Shown here: positions 1 through 7,290 of the stretch, one piece after another
Layout: each line of letters starts with the position of its first letter
Position numbering within the stretch: the stretch's first letter is position 1
DNA from: DASRHT01 sp035293765
GTDB taxonomy: Bacteria > Chloroflexota > Ktedonobacteria > Ktedonobacterales > Ktedonobacteraceae
Direction: 5' to 3'
Length of the DNA stretch: 55,597 nucleotides
Assembly: GCA_035293765.1 (NCBI GenBank)
Contig: DATGMF010000063.1
Location: forward strand, 1-55,597
Position numbers and translations under genes: made by a program
Notes under the pieces: model-generated
The model's database searches: none
Seen by the model: the letters and a program-made list of their open reading frames with translations, nothing else
Told to the model about the DNA's origin: nothing

Positions 1-328
1 GAAAGGAGCGCTGCTTTGGCTTCATCGTCCGATGCATCAGGGGTGATTGACAAGCACCCCGTCTTGCCCCAGACCTGCCGGAGCAAGAGCGTTCATCAAC
101 CAAGAACGTTTTACCTGAGCATGGACTTCTTGCTCAGAACCCGTCCGTTCAGTTGGAAAAGAACCGTGGGGCGAAACCGTCTCTCTCCGGCTTGCCGGAG
201 TGCCTTATGCCCTCAAATTAGCGTATAAGAGAACACAAACCAGGTCAACAAGGAGGCGGCGCTTCCTCCCCGGCTTGAGCCAGGGGTATCCGCGCCGAAT
301 GAAGCATGAAAGGTTTAAGAACTGCCTG
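1..328. other. left-edge region without a protein gene
   Basis: No convincing coding sequence is visible here; the open frame from 16 to 228 has no family resemblance. The segment contains several short GC-rich stem-loops and ends in the double hairpin listed separately at 257-297. Taken together it looks like the 3' end (omega-RNA and right end) of an IS605/IS1341-type element whose transposase gene would lie left of the window. That is an inference from the hairpin alone. Confidence 0.4.
257..297 (+). ncRNA. omega-RNA-type terminal hairpin of an IS605/IS1341-like element
   Basis: Outer arms CGGCGC (257-262) and GCGCCG (292-297) enclose an inner hairpin CCCC-GGCT-tga-GCC-a-GGGG (268-286). 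This nested GC-rich shape, placed at the end of an element, matches what I remember of the 3' end of TnpB guide-RNA scaffolds in IS605/IS1341 elements. If so, the guide would begin just downstream, at about 298, inside the leader of the MFS gene. No tnpB is visible in the 250 bases to the left, so the element is cut by the window edge or decayed. Confidence 0.4.
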
Positions 329-1654
329 ATGACTACAACCGCTTCTTCTACCTCAGCGCAGGGCAAAAACGTATTGCAGCCGAGCAGGACGCAAGCAGGT
401 TTTGCCTTTACCGTTCTACTCATCATCAACGTACTCAACTACGCCGACCGCTCTGTTCTTTCCGCGGTACTCCCGAAAATCCAGGCCGATTTCCAGCTAA
501 ACAACACCGAACTTGGTCTGCTGGCCTCGTCATTTCTCTTCATTTACGCCATCGCCACGTTACCACTCGGGATTTGGGCCGATAGAAGTCCGCGCAAAAA
601 TATTGTGGCGCTCTGTGTCGGCCTGTGGAGTGTTGCCACGGCTTTTGGCGGACTGACACGCAGCTTCATCCAGCTCTTCTTTACCCGCTCCTTTCTGGGC
701 ATTGGCGAGGCCGGCTATGCTCCTGCCTCTCTATCAATGCTGGGCGATTACTTCCCCAAAGAGCAGCGCGGGCGCATCCTCTCTTACTGGTCCGTGGGCA
801 ATCTGATTGGGACGGCGCTGGGCCTGATTATTGGCGGCATCATCGCGGACCGCTTCGGCTGGCGCTGGGCCTTCTATGCCGTTGGCATTCCCGGCCTGAT
901 CGCAGCTTTCCTGATCTGGCGTGCAAGCGAGCCAGCCCGCGGCGCGTTCGATAGAGAAGGTGACGCAGGCGCGGAGATGAGCCACGGGAGCCTGGGGAAA
1001 AACTTCTGGCAGGTCGCGCGGCAGATCTTCCATATTCGCACCTACTGGGTCCTGCTGGCAGCCTTCATCTTCAGCTTCTTTACTATTGGCAGCGCCCAGG
1101 TCTGGATACCGACGTACCTTGTGCGAAATTTCCAGCTCACGGTCGGCGCAGCCGGCGCCGTCTCAGGAGGCGTGCTGGCGGGTGGCAGCCTGGTAGGCAC
1201 CATAGCGGGTGGCTGGCTGGCTGACATGATGCAGCGCCGTCGCCCAGAGGGGCGCATGATCGTGGCAACGGCAGCGTTTATCCTGGGAGCGCCCCTGACC
1301 TTTCTGGCCCTGGCGATCCATACCCTGACCCCCTTCATCGTGGTGTTTGTTGCCGCCATCGTTTGTTTAAGCCTGTGCCTGGGGCCGCTCAACGCTGTTA
1401 TTCAGGATGTGATTGCGCCTCAGATGCGCGCCACCGCCGTGGGCCTCGTCCTGCTGCTGGCTCACCTGCTGGGCGACGCAGCTTCGCCGCTTGTCATCGG
1501 GGCGCTGGCCGATAAAACCACGCTGGGCTACGCGCTGATCATTACCGCGCCTCCGTGTCTTCTCATCGCGGGTGTCATTTGCCTGATCGGATTAAGAACG
1601 GTCGCACGCGACATGCAGGCGATGCAAGAGTCTCTACGGAAACAGAGTGCATAG
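329..1654 (+). CDS. MFS transporter (spinster/hexuronate-type)
   Basis: Major facilitator superfamily permease of about 441 residues, an inner-membrane secondary transporter; the substrate cannot be read from sequence. The N-terminal half shows the classic cytoplasmic loop between helices 2 and 3 (GIWADRSPRK) and a helix 1 with NYADRSVLSAVLP, the form common in spinster-like and organic-acid permeases. Twelve hydrophobic segments are visible, with a loop of about 40 residues in the middle (after WRASEPARG). The frame is open from 200, but those first residues overlap the omega-RNA-like hairpin. I prefer the ATG at 329, with the ATG at 299 as the alternative; neither has a strong ribosome binding site. 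The gene stands alone and is followed by a tRNA gene on the opposite strand. Confidence 0.85.
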   Translation: MTTTASSTSAQGKNVLQPSRTQAGFAFTVLLIINVLNYADRSVLSAVLPKIQADFQLNNTELGLLASSFLFIYAIATLPLGIWADRSPRKNIVALCVGLWSVATAFGGLTRSFIQLFFTRSFLGIGEAGYAPASLSMLGDYFPKEQRGRILSYWSVGNLIGTALGLIIGGIIADRFGWRWAFYAVGIPGLIAAFLIWRASEPARGAFDREGDAGAEMSHGSLGKNFWQVARQIFHIRTYWVLLAAFIFSFFTIGSAQVWIPTYLVRNFQLTVGAAGAVSGGVLAGGSLVGTIAGGWLADMMQRRRPEGRMIVATAAFILGAPLTFLALAIHTLTPFIVVFVAAIVCLSLCLGPLNAVIQDVIAPQMRATAVGLVLLLAHLLGDAASPLVIGALADKTTLGYALIITAPPCLLIAGVICLIGLRTVARDMQAMQESLRKQSA

Positions 1655-1687
1655 AGGCTTGTTAGTGAGGGACAGAAACATTAGTAA

Positions 1688-1719
1688 CAAAAATCACCTC
1701 TCCTGATTGGAGAGGTGAT
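1688..1719 (-). terminator. Rho-independent terminator of the tRNA-Gly gene
   Basis: Perfect 11-bp inverted repeat (ATCACCTCTCC at 1693-1703 with GGAGAGGTGAT at 1709-1719, loop of 5). On the minus strand it is followed by a run of five T. It lies 8 bases beyond the 3' end of the tRNA. On the plus strand it may also stop readthrough from the MFS gene. Confidence 0.85.
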
Positions 1720-1727
1720 GCGTAGGG

Positions 1728-1799
1728 AGCGGGTTACGGGGTTCGAACCCGTGGTCTCAACTTTGGGAAAGTTGCATGTTACCGCTACACCAAACCCGC
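1728..1799 (-). tRNA. tRNA-Gly (anticodon CCC)
   Basis: Cloverleaf read on the minus strand. Acceptor stem GCGGGTT/AACCCGC has 7 pairs. The D stem is GTGT/ACAT with AGCGGTA in the loop. The anticodon stem is CAACT/AGTTG with loop TTCCCAA, giving CCC at positions 34-36. The T stem is ACGGG/CCCGT with loop TTCGAAC. The discriminator is T and no CCA is encoded, so the CCA-adding enzyme must complete it. It has its own sigma-70-like promoter (1822-1850) and terminator (1688-1719), forming a complete transcription unit. Confidence 0.95.
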
Positions 1800-1821
1800 T
1801 TATGGACGCCTAACAGTTTGT

Positions 1822-1850
1822 ATTATAGCCAATGTACCGCTAAAAGTCAA
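1822..1850 (-). promoter_or_regulatory. sigma-70-type promoter of tRNA-Gly
   Basis: On the minus strand TTGACT (-35, 1845-1850) and TATAAT (-10, 1822-1827) are separated by exactly 17 bases. The expected start near 1815 is about 16 bases before the mature tRNA. The match to consensus is 11 of 12. Confidence 0.85.
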
Positions 1851-1883
1851 GCATCTTATTACTTTATGAAAGGAATCAGCGTA

Positions 1884-2606
1884 ATGTCGAGCATTCCATC
1901 AGCAAATCAACAACCTTCCTTCCGCGGAGCCATACGTGGTATATTACCGAGCATCATCATCAATGGCGTTCTACCCTACGTCATCTACCAGCTCTTGAAA
2001 AGCTACACGTCCCTTTCTGACCTGAACATACTGTTCATCTCGGCAGTGCCTGCGATTATCGGTGGCATCGTGGGCATTATCTGTAATCGAAGCCTGGACC
2101 TGATCGCGGGCGTCACGATAGTGGGTATCGCCGTTACAATCATTGCCGCCCTTGTTGGAGGAGATCCCAGGCTTTTCTTGATCCGCGAATCGTTTCTCAC
2201 CGTGGCCCTCGGCATAGCCTTCCTGATCTCGCTCCTCTTCCCCAAACCACTCTGGTTCTACGTGATTCGTTACTTTGTCAGTAGCAACGACCGCGAACGT
2301 GCGGCAGCATTCAGCGCCAACTGGCAATACCCTGGCTTCCGCACATTCATCCGCGTGCTCACACTGACCTGGGGCCTCACCTATGTCGGTGAATTTATTC
2401 TGCGCGTCATCTTAGTGTATAATATGCCCATAGCACAGTTTCTTGCCGTTTCGCCTTTCATCTTTTACGGGATCACTTTTGCGATTATCGCCTTCACTTT
2501 TGCCTATAGCAATCGGGCACGACGCCAGGGCGAGGAACGCCGCAAGCAGGCCGCACTGGCAGCGGAGGCAGAAAACGCGAAAGTGGCTGAAGCGGAACAA
2601 AGATAA
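1884..2606 (+). CDS. VC0807-family membrane protein
   Basis: Integral membrane protein of about 240 residues with six or so hydrophobic segments. The sequence RGILPSIIINGVLPYVIYQL near the start and LIGGDPRLFLIRES-like text in the middle (here LVGGDPRLFLIRESF) match my memory of the VC0807 family, whose function is unknown. The C-terminus is a charged Ala/Glu/Lys tail (about residues 215-240), probably cytoplasmic. The frame is open from 1776, but that start lies inside the tRNA; ATG 1884 has GAAAGGA about 9 bases upstream and is preferred, with ATG 1866 as an alternative. It precedes pspA by 140 bases and could act in the same envelope-stress context. Confidence 0.8.
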   Translation: MSSIPSANQQPSFRGAIRGILPSIIINGVLPYVIYQLLKSYTSLSDLNILFISAVPAIIGGIVGIICNRSLDLIAGVTIVGIAVTIIAALVGGDPRLFLIRESFLTVALGIAFLISLLFPKPLWFYVIRYFVSSNDRERAAAFSANWQYPGFRTFIRVLTLTWGLTYVGEFILRVILVYNMPIAQFLAVSPFIFYGITFAIIAFTFAYSNRARRQGEERRKQAALAAEAENAKVAEAEQR

Positions 2607-2642
2607 ACTCAAGCGATTGATCTATTCTCATTGCGCTAAATC

Positions 2643-2651
2643 TGATATGAT
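2643..2651 (+). promoter_or_regulatory. candidate extended -10 promoter upstream of pspA
   Basis: TGaTATGAT is an extended -10 element (TG at 2643-2644, hexamer 2646-2651). No good -35 is present. It is placed about 100 bases upstream of the pspA start, which would give pspA a promoter independent of the preceding gene. Confidence 0.35.
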
Positions 2652-2748
2652 ACAAAGGCGCGGGGATTATCACAACATATTCCCGAGCAAAACCGTATAT
2701 ATGCTAAATAGATAGCCACGCATCGTTTGTACGCTCTCAGGAGGACAT

Positions 2749-3504
2749 ATGGGACTTTTCTCTCGCCTCATGACGTTTCTACGCATTCGTACCAGCTCGG
2801 CGCTGGACAAAGCCGAAGATCCCGGCCAGGTGCTGGACTACTCATATAACAAGCAAATTGAACAGCTTCAACAATTGCGGCGCTCTATCGCCGAAGTGGT
2901 GACCAACGAGAAACGCCTGCAATTGCAGCAGTCACAATTGCTTGAAAAAGTGAATACGCTCGGCTCCCAGTCGATGCAGGCGCTTCAGGCCAACCGCGAA
3001 GACCTGGCACGTATGGCCTTGCAAAGAAGGGAGACGCTGGTCGCGCAGCTCAATTCTTATGAACAGCAAATCGCCCAGTTACGGGAACAGGAAGAGAAGC
3101 TGGTGGCGATGGAGCGCAATGTCTCGGCCCGCATCGAAGCGTTCCGCACGCAGAAAGAGATGGTCAAAGCTCAGTATAGCGCAGCTCAGGCACAGGTGAA
3201 GATCAATGAAGTGGCAACGGGCATCTCTGAGGAAATGACTGAGATGAATATGGCAATGCAGCGAGCGCAAGATAAGGTCTTGACGATGCAGGCGCGGGCC
3301 AATGCAATGGAGGCGCTGATCGAGCAGGGCACGCTGAGCCCGCAGGGGACGCTCGGCCCCGGTGGCGGCGATACGCTTGAGCGCGAGTTGCACCAGATTT
3401 CAGCGCAACAAAACGTTGAGGCGCAACTGGAAGCGATGAAACAGCAGTTGCAACTCGGCAGCCCGAATGCACAACCAAAACAAATTGAAGGGCCAACCCC
3501 TTAA
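2749..3504 (+). CDS. pspA: PspA/IM30 family phage shock protein
   Basis: ESCRT-III-like membrane-remodelling protein of 251 residues that binds the inner face of the cytoplasmic membrane and preserves its integrity under stress. The N-terminus MGLFSRLMTFLRI is an amphipathic membrane-binding helix. It is followed by SALDKAEDPGQVLDYSYNKQ, the family signature at the start of the long coiled-coil hairpin (about residues 20-190). The C-terminal 60 residues are Gln- and Gly-rich and less conserved. A strong AGGAGG lies 6-7 bases before the ATG. No pspF, pspB or pspC neighbours occur here. It ends 6 bases before a convergent gene, with a terminator hairpin spanning the junction. Confidence 0.93.
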   Translation: MGLFSRLMTFLRIRTSSALDKAEDPGQVLDYSYNKQIEQLQQLRRSIAEVVTNEKRLQLQQSQLLEKVNTLGSQSMQALQANREDLARMALQRRETLVAQLNSYEQQIAQLREQEEKLVAMERNVSARIEAFRTQKEMVKAQYSAAQAQVKINEVATGISEEMTEMNMAMQRAQDKVLTMQARANAMEALIEQGTLSPQGTLGPGGGDTLERELHQISAQQNVEAQLEAMKQQLQLGSPNAQPKQIEGPTP

Positions 3505-3523
3505 AGCGGGTTAGCCCTTTTTC
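3489..3523 (+). terminator. terminator at the pspA / small-gene junction
   Basis: AGGGCcAACCC (3489-3499) pairs with GGGTTaGCCCT (3508-3518) and is followed on the plus strand by T5. The hairpin covers the stop codons of both convergent genes, so it may work in both directions, although the T-run favours the plus strand. Confidence 0.75.
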
Positions 3524-3855
3524 TTTGCCTTTTGCGCTTTATAGTACGATTTCGGCTTAGGGTGACGCTCGGTATCTACGTATGCAGGCGGAGCTGCATC
3601 TTCGCGGGCGCTGATGTCTGATTCATCGCGCTCACTGATCAGCTCTTGCAGGTCGTTGTAGACATTGTAGTTGTCATTGACCTCGTTCATGCGCAGCATA
3701 TGACGCAATACCTGTATTTGAGAGATGTTTGTCCTGTCATTTCTGGCAGGTTCAGCTTTGGTCAATAATTTTTCGACCAGATCCATGCTATCATCATGTG
3801 CCCCAATCCCCTCAAGCCGGTCACGCACAACCAACAATTGCTCGTATAAGTTCAT
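3511..3855 (-). CDS. hypothetical acidic/basic small protein
   Basis: 114-residue soluble protein that I do not recognise. The N-terminal 80 residues are predicted helical and polar (MNLYEQLLVVRDRLEGIG...). The last 15 residues are strongly basic (SYYKAQKAKKKG). GGGAGAG precedes the ATG by about 11 bases. It is convergent with pspA and shares its terminator. The clear ribosome binding site and the absence of a competing frame support it as real. No function is proposed. Confidence 0.65.
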   Translation of the reverse strand: MNLYEQLLVVRDRLEGIGAHDDSMDLVEKLLTKAEPARNDRTNISQIQVLRHMLRMNEVNDNYNVYNDLQELISERDESDISAREDAAPPAYVDTERHPKPKSYYKAQKAKKKG

Positions 3856-4049
3856 AATTTGCTACTCTCCCTTTTTGGTTGGCATACATTACTATAGACT
3901 CTGCCCAAACTATGGTAACATAGGACAAACGAGCCGTCAAATTTTATGGTATGCATCTTGTAGGGGCCATGTCTTGCGCTTGCCCTGCATTGACGCGCGC
4001 CCACTGCGGCATATGAGAAACTGGCTATGAAGGGGAAATCAGGCAAGTT

Positions 4050-4958
4050 ATGGAACAGCAGGAACAGCTTAGACAGCTTTATCAGGACTATTACCCGCTC
4101 CTTTTCGCGATTGCTTATCGCATGCTGGGCAGCGCCAGCGATGCAGAGGATATCGTTCAGGAGTGCTACCTGCGCTACGCTCAGACCTCGGACAAGGAGA
4201 TCCGTTCCCCCAAGTCGTACCTGACCACTATTGTGACCCATCTATGCCTCGACAAGCTCAAATCGGCGCAGCAGCAACGCGAGCAGTATGTCGGGGTCTG
4301 GCTTCCTGAGCCGCTGCTCACCACGGAGTCGGAGGAACCGGCGTGGCAGACCGTGGAACAGCACGAGTCGGTCTCCGTGGCCTTCCTCTTGCTGCTGGAG
4401 CGACTGACGCCGTACGAACGCGCCGTCTTTTTGCTGCGCGAGGTCTTCTCCTATAGCTACGAAGAAATTGCCGAGATTGTGGGCAAAAGTCCCGTCTACT
4501 GCCGCCAGATCTTCCACCAGGCGAAAACGCATCTGAGCGAGCAGCAGCAACGCTTTCCCCCACCTTCAAAAGCAGCACAGCAACGCCTGGTCGAACGCTT
4601 CATCGCGGCAAGCGAGCACGGCGAGATGCAGGCCCTGACGAGCGTACTGGCGCAAGATGTGAGCTGGTGGGGCGACGGTGGCGGCAAGGTGTACGCGGCC
4701 CCTTACCCGCTGCATGGCCGGGAGCGCGTTCTCAAGCTCTTGCAAGGGCTCTTGCGCAAAGTGCCCGCATGGTATCCCGACCTGCGTTTCACTACGACGA
4801 CTCTCAACGGAAGGGCAGGCGTTCTCGTCTGGAGCGGAGAGAGCCTGATTGGCACCATCGCCTTCGAGATGACGGAAGAACAGATTCTCGGCATGTACGA
4901 AGTGCTCAACCCCGATAAACTCACTTATATCCAAAAACAGGCGCTATCCTCGCAATAG
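4050..4958 (+). CDS. ECF41-family RNA polymerase sigma factor
   Basis: 302-residue extracytoplasmic-function sigma factor. The sigma2 domain (about 8-75, with YRMLGSASDAEDIVQE) and sigma4 domain (about 105-165, with LTPYERAVFLLREVFSYSYEEIA) are joined by a linker carrying WLPEP at 84-88. A SnoaL-like C-terminal extension (about 178-300) contains DGGGK at 209-213 and NPDKL at 287-291. Those three short motifs are the hallmark of ECF41. In this group the C-terminal extension, rather than an anti-sigma factor, modulates activity. The epimerase gene downstream is a typical ECF41 target and carries an ECF41-type promoter. No such promoter is seen in front of the sigma gene itself. Confidence 0.92.
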   Translation: MEQQEQLRQLYQDYYPLLFAIAYRMLGSASDAEDIVQECYLRYAQTSDKEIRSPKSYLTTIVTHLCLDKLKSAQQQREQYVGVWLPEPLLTTESEEPAWQTVEQHESVSVAFLLLLERLTPYERAVFLLREVFSYSYEEIAEIVGKSPVYCRQIFHQAKTHLSEQQQRFPPPSKAAQQRLVERFIAASEHGEMQALTSVLAQDVSWWGDGGGKVYAAPYPLHGRERVLKLLQGLLRKVPAWYPDLRFTTTTLNGRAGVLVWSGESLIGTIAFEMTEEQILGMYEVLNPDKLTYIQKQALSSQ

Positions 4959-4982
4959 CGCCCCACCCTCAACACAACCTCT

Positions 4983-5132
4983 GTAGCGACGCGATTTATC
5001 CCGTCTGATTTATCATTTCCTCGCCGATTACCCTCCCATCAACTCTACGAAGAGATTTGGACCTGTTTTGCATGTATAGGTGCTATGTTGAAGGACAAGC
5101 GATAAACCGGACGGGATAAATCGCGTCGCTAC
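4983..5132. repeat. MITE-like element with GTAGCGAC ends (copy between sigma and epimerase)
   Basis: The ends are a long inverted repeat: 4983-5005 (GTAGCGACGCGATTTATCCC, then GTC) is the exact complement of 5110-5132. The 104-base interior encodes nothing evident. It belongs to the dispersed family discussed in the findings. No flanking target duplication is obvious. Confidence 0.8.
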
Positions 5133-5151
5133 GGGAGAGCAAAGGTAACGC

Positions 5152-5178
5152 TCTCACACTTTCGCGACCTCAATCGTC
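5152..5178 (+). promoter_or_regulatory. ECF41-type promoter
   Basis: TCTCACA (5152-5158) and CGTC (5175-5178) are separated by 16 bases. The ECF41 consensus I recall is TGTCACA-N16-CGTC, so 6 of 7 and 4 of 4 positions match at exact spacing. It lies 46 bases before the epimerase start and downstream of the sigma gene. Confidence 0.65.
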
Positions 5179-5223
5179 TCCTGTACAGAACATGATATGA
5201 GCAAGATAAAGGAGGTAAAACTC

Positions 5224-6189
5224 ATGGAAGTTTTTGTTACAGGAGCTACACGCGTACTTGGTCGTCCGGTCGTACAACAACTGATCGCTGCCGGTCATCA
5301 TGTACGAGGTTTAAGTCGCTCGCAGGAAAATGAGAAAGAGCTGCGTGAGCTGAGGGCGGAGCCCGTAGCGGCGAATCTATTCGATGTCGAGTCGCTCAAG
5401 GCTGCGGTCAAGGGTTGCGATGCCATTCTGCATCTGGCAACCAGGATTCCACCAACGATGAAAATGGGGCGGCTCTCGGCCTGGCTGGAGAACGACCGCA
5501 TCCGTCGCGATGGGACGCGCAACCTGGTAGAAGCTGCTCTTGCCGTAGGTGGAGTGCAGACAATCATCTATCCTAGCTTCTTCTCCGTCTATGCCGATAG
5601 CGGCGACAAATGGATTGATGCGGCCTCAACGCCGGTACAATCCACCACCTCGCTGCAATCCACGCTCGACGCCGAAGAAGCTGCGGCCCGTTTCGCCAGC
5701 ACAGGCAATGGGCGCAGAGGCATCTCGCTGCGCATGGGAGCGTTTTACGGACCGGAAGCTCCGTCAGCAATGGAGATTCTCGACTATGCACGCAAAGGGA
5801 TTGGCGCGTACCCTGGTCGGCGCGACGGCTATGTACCACACATCTGGCTTCAGGACGCGGCCAGCGCCATCGTCGTCGCACTCACAGAGCCGGTGCCTTC
5901 GGGCATCTATGATATCGTTGACGACGAGCCGCTCACACGCCGCGAGATGTTCGACGCGTTAGCGCAGGCAGTCGGGCGCAAGCATCTACTGCTGGTGCCC
6001 GACCTGCTGATGCGTCCGCTCATGGGCACAAAGTACGACGATATGAGCCGCAGTATACGCATCTCTAATCGCCGCTTTAAAGAGGTCAGCAACTGGCAAC
6101 CGACGGTGCCCAACGCCTGGATTGGCTGGGCACGCATCGGGCAGGAAAGCGCAAGGGGCGATCATAGCCCCGCCGGAATGGTGAGATGA
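5224..6189 (+). CDS. NAD(P)-dependent epimerase/dehydratase (extended-SDR), probable ECF41 target
   Basis: 321-residue Rossmann-fold protein of the extended short-chain dehydrogenase family. The nucleotide-binding motif TGATRVLG begins at residue 6 (TGxxxxxG form), with a following RGLSRS typical of NADP binding. The usual YxxxK pair is not obvious (the region reads YPSFFSVYADSG), so the protein may be an atypical, NmrA-like member and not a true epimerase. ATG 5224 has AAAGGAGGT 7 bases upstream and is clearly better than the in-frame ATG at 5197. ECF41 sigma genes are typically next to carboxymuconolactone decarboxylases, oxidoreductases or epimerases, which fits this arrangement. The last 28 bases overlap the end of the convergent gene. 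Confidence 0.85.
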   Translation: MEVFVTGATRVLGRPVVQQLIAAGHHVRGLSRSQENEKELRELRAEPVAANLFDVESLKAAVKGCDAILHLATRIPPTMKMGRLSAWLENDRIRRDGTRNLVEAALAVGGVQTIIYPSFFSVYADSGDKWIDAASTPVQSTTSLQSTLDAEEAAARFASTGNGRRGISLRMGAFYGPEAPSAMEILDYARKGIGAYPGRRDGYVPHIWLQDAASAIVVALTEPVPSGIYDIVDDEPLTRREMFDALAQAVGRKHLLLVPDLLMRPLMGTKYDDMSRSIRISNRRFKEVSNWQPTVPNAWIGWARIGQESARGDHSPAGMVR

Positions 6190-7049
6190 CCGTACTGATT
6201 ATCGCGGACATGGGTGTGCAGGTTCCAACTCTCGGCAAACTGGAGGGCGTGCTGGAACATCTCTTCGGTGTACGGCTCGAAGACGAACTTCTCACCCAGT
6301 CCGAATGTGGAGTAGTCGTAGTCACCTTTTAAGACCGGGGGAACGTTGCGCTCCCACAGATGGGCATAGCGTTCTGGATTGTTGGCAAGCGCCTCATCGG
6401 CGCGCTTGATCGCACGAAAATAGGCATTGAGCACGCTCGGATTAATGGTAGGACTCACCCAGAAGGTGATCAGGAATTCGCCACGAGCCAGGATACGCAG
6501 CCCTTTCGCTTCGGCGATGGGGATTTCAGGGTCCAATAGGGTCGCCGCCTCGATCTCGCCATTCATTAATGCAACCAGGCGCTGCCCCGGTCCCCCGGTA
6601 TGAACGGTGCAAATATGCTCACGGGGCAGCACCTGCTCCATGACGGCTAAGGTGGTGAAGTGGCTGCCCGCCCTCTCACCTATGCCAACCGGTATATCGC
6701 GCAGGTCAACGAGGCGCTGAATCCTGGACCCCGGTTTTGTAAAAAGGGCGAAGCGACCCACCGTATAGAGATCCGGCACCAGTCGGCCCATGCCCGCACC
6801 GGCATTACAGGCCGTTCCCCACTGGCAGGCCGAATTGACGACCTCCCTCTGCTGCACAAACGGCAAATCCTGGGGACGCTGTCCATACTGATCGCCATGA
6901 TGGCTGGAAACCGAGTGCATCACATCCTGCAACATCTCTGGTTCCAGACCCTCCTGCTGAAAAAATCCTTCATCTAGCGCGATCCACTCTTGTAATCGCG
7001 AGAAGTGCGGCACGACCTGTACGGGCGTGCGTTGCGTAGGGATGGTCAT
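6162..7049 (-). CDS. ABC-transporter substrate-binding-like protein (NMT1/SsuA type), no signal peptide
   Basis: 295-residue type II periplasmic-binding fold resembling NMT1/THI5/SsuA proteins. A lobe starts at VVPHFSRLQEWIALDEGFFQQEGLE, and the hinge region VDLRDIPVGIGERAGSHFTTLAVMEQ is characteristic of this group. The start chosen (ATG 7049) has GGAGG about 9 bases upstream. The N-terminus MTIPTQRTPVQVV carries neither a signal peptide nor a lipobox, so the protein is probably cytoplasmic. No ABC permease or ATPase lies nearby. It may act as an enzyme or sensor, or be a relict of a transport operon. The gene overlaps the epimerase tail-to-tail by 28 bases. Confidence 0.75.
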   Translation of the reverse strand: MTIPTQRTPVQVVPHFSRLQEWIALDEGFFQQEGLEPEMLQDVMHSVSSHHGDQYGQRPQDLPFVQQREVVNSACQWGTACNAGAGMGRLVPDLYTVGRFALFTKPGSRIQRLVDLRDIPVGIGERAGSHFTTLAVMEQVLPREHICTVHTGGPGQRLVALMNGEIEAATLLDPEIPIAEAKGLRILARGEFLITFWVSPTINPSVLNAYFRAIKRADEALANNPERYAHLWERNVPPVLKGDYDYSTFGLGEKFVFEPYTEEMFQHALQFAESWNLHTHVRDNQYGHLTIPAGL

Positions 7050-7218
7050 GCGAAATTGCCTCCATGCATGCTTGGTGGGGCAATCACTCGCGGTTGCCCT
7101 CACCGAATGTTTACGAAGATTCTCAAATAGGATCTGCGTTATCTACAGTAACTCACCGCCAAAATCGTATGTCAAGGGTGATAACGTTAACTACTCCTGC
7201 ATCTGACAGACTAAACAC

Positions 7219-7269
7219 CCCCAACCGCCTGAGCTTTCACGGTGGGGAACATAGCCCAGGCGGTTGGGG
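7219..7269. terminator. long inverted repeat, possible terminator
   Basis: CCCCAACCGCCTGAGC (7219-7234) pairs with GCCCAGGCGGTTGGGG (7254-7269), 15 of 16 positions, loop 19. It lies just beyond the stop of the coiled-coil gene on the minus strand. There is no clear T-run on either side, so it may stop transcription inefficiently or serve as a processing hairpin. Confidence 0.55.
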
Positions 7270-7290
7270 ATGTCTATGAGGGAGACGAGA

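Noticed and set aside
200..328. Extended N-terminus of the MFS transporter
   Set aside because: The extra residues are Arg-rich and lie over the omega-RNA-like hairpin; the family usually starts near the first helix.
1776..1883. Extended N-terminus of the VC0807-like protein
   Set aside because: The first codons would lie inside the tRNA gene and its promoter; ATG 1884 has a proper ribosome binding site.
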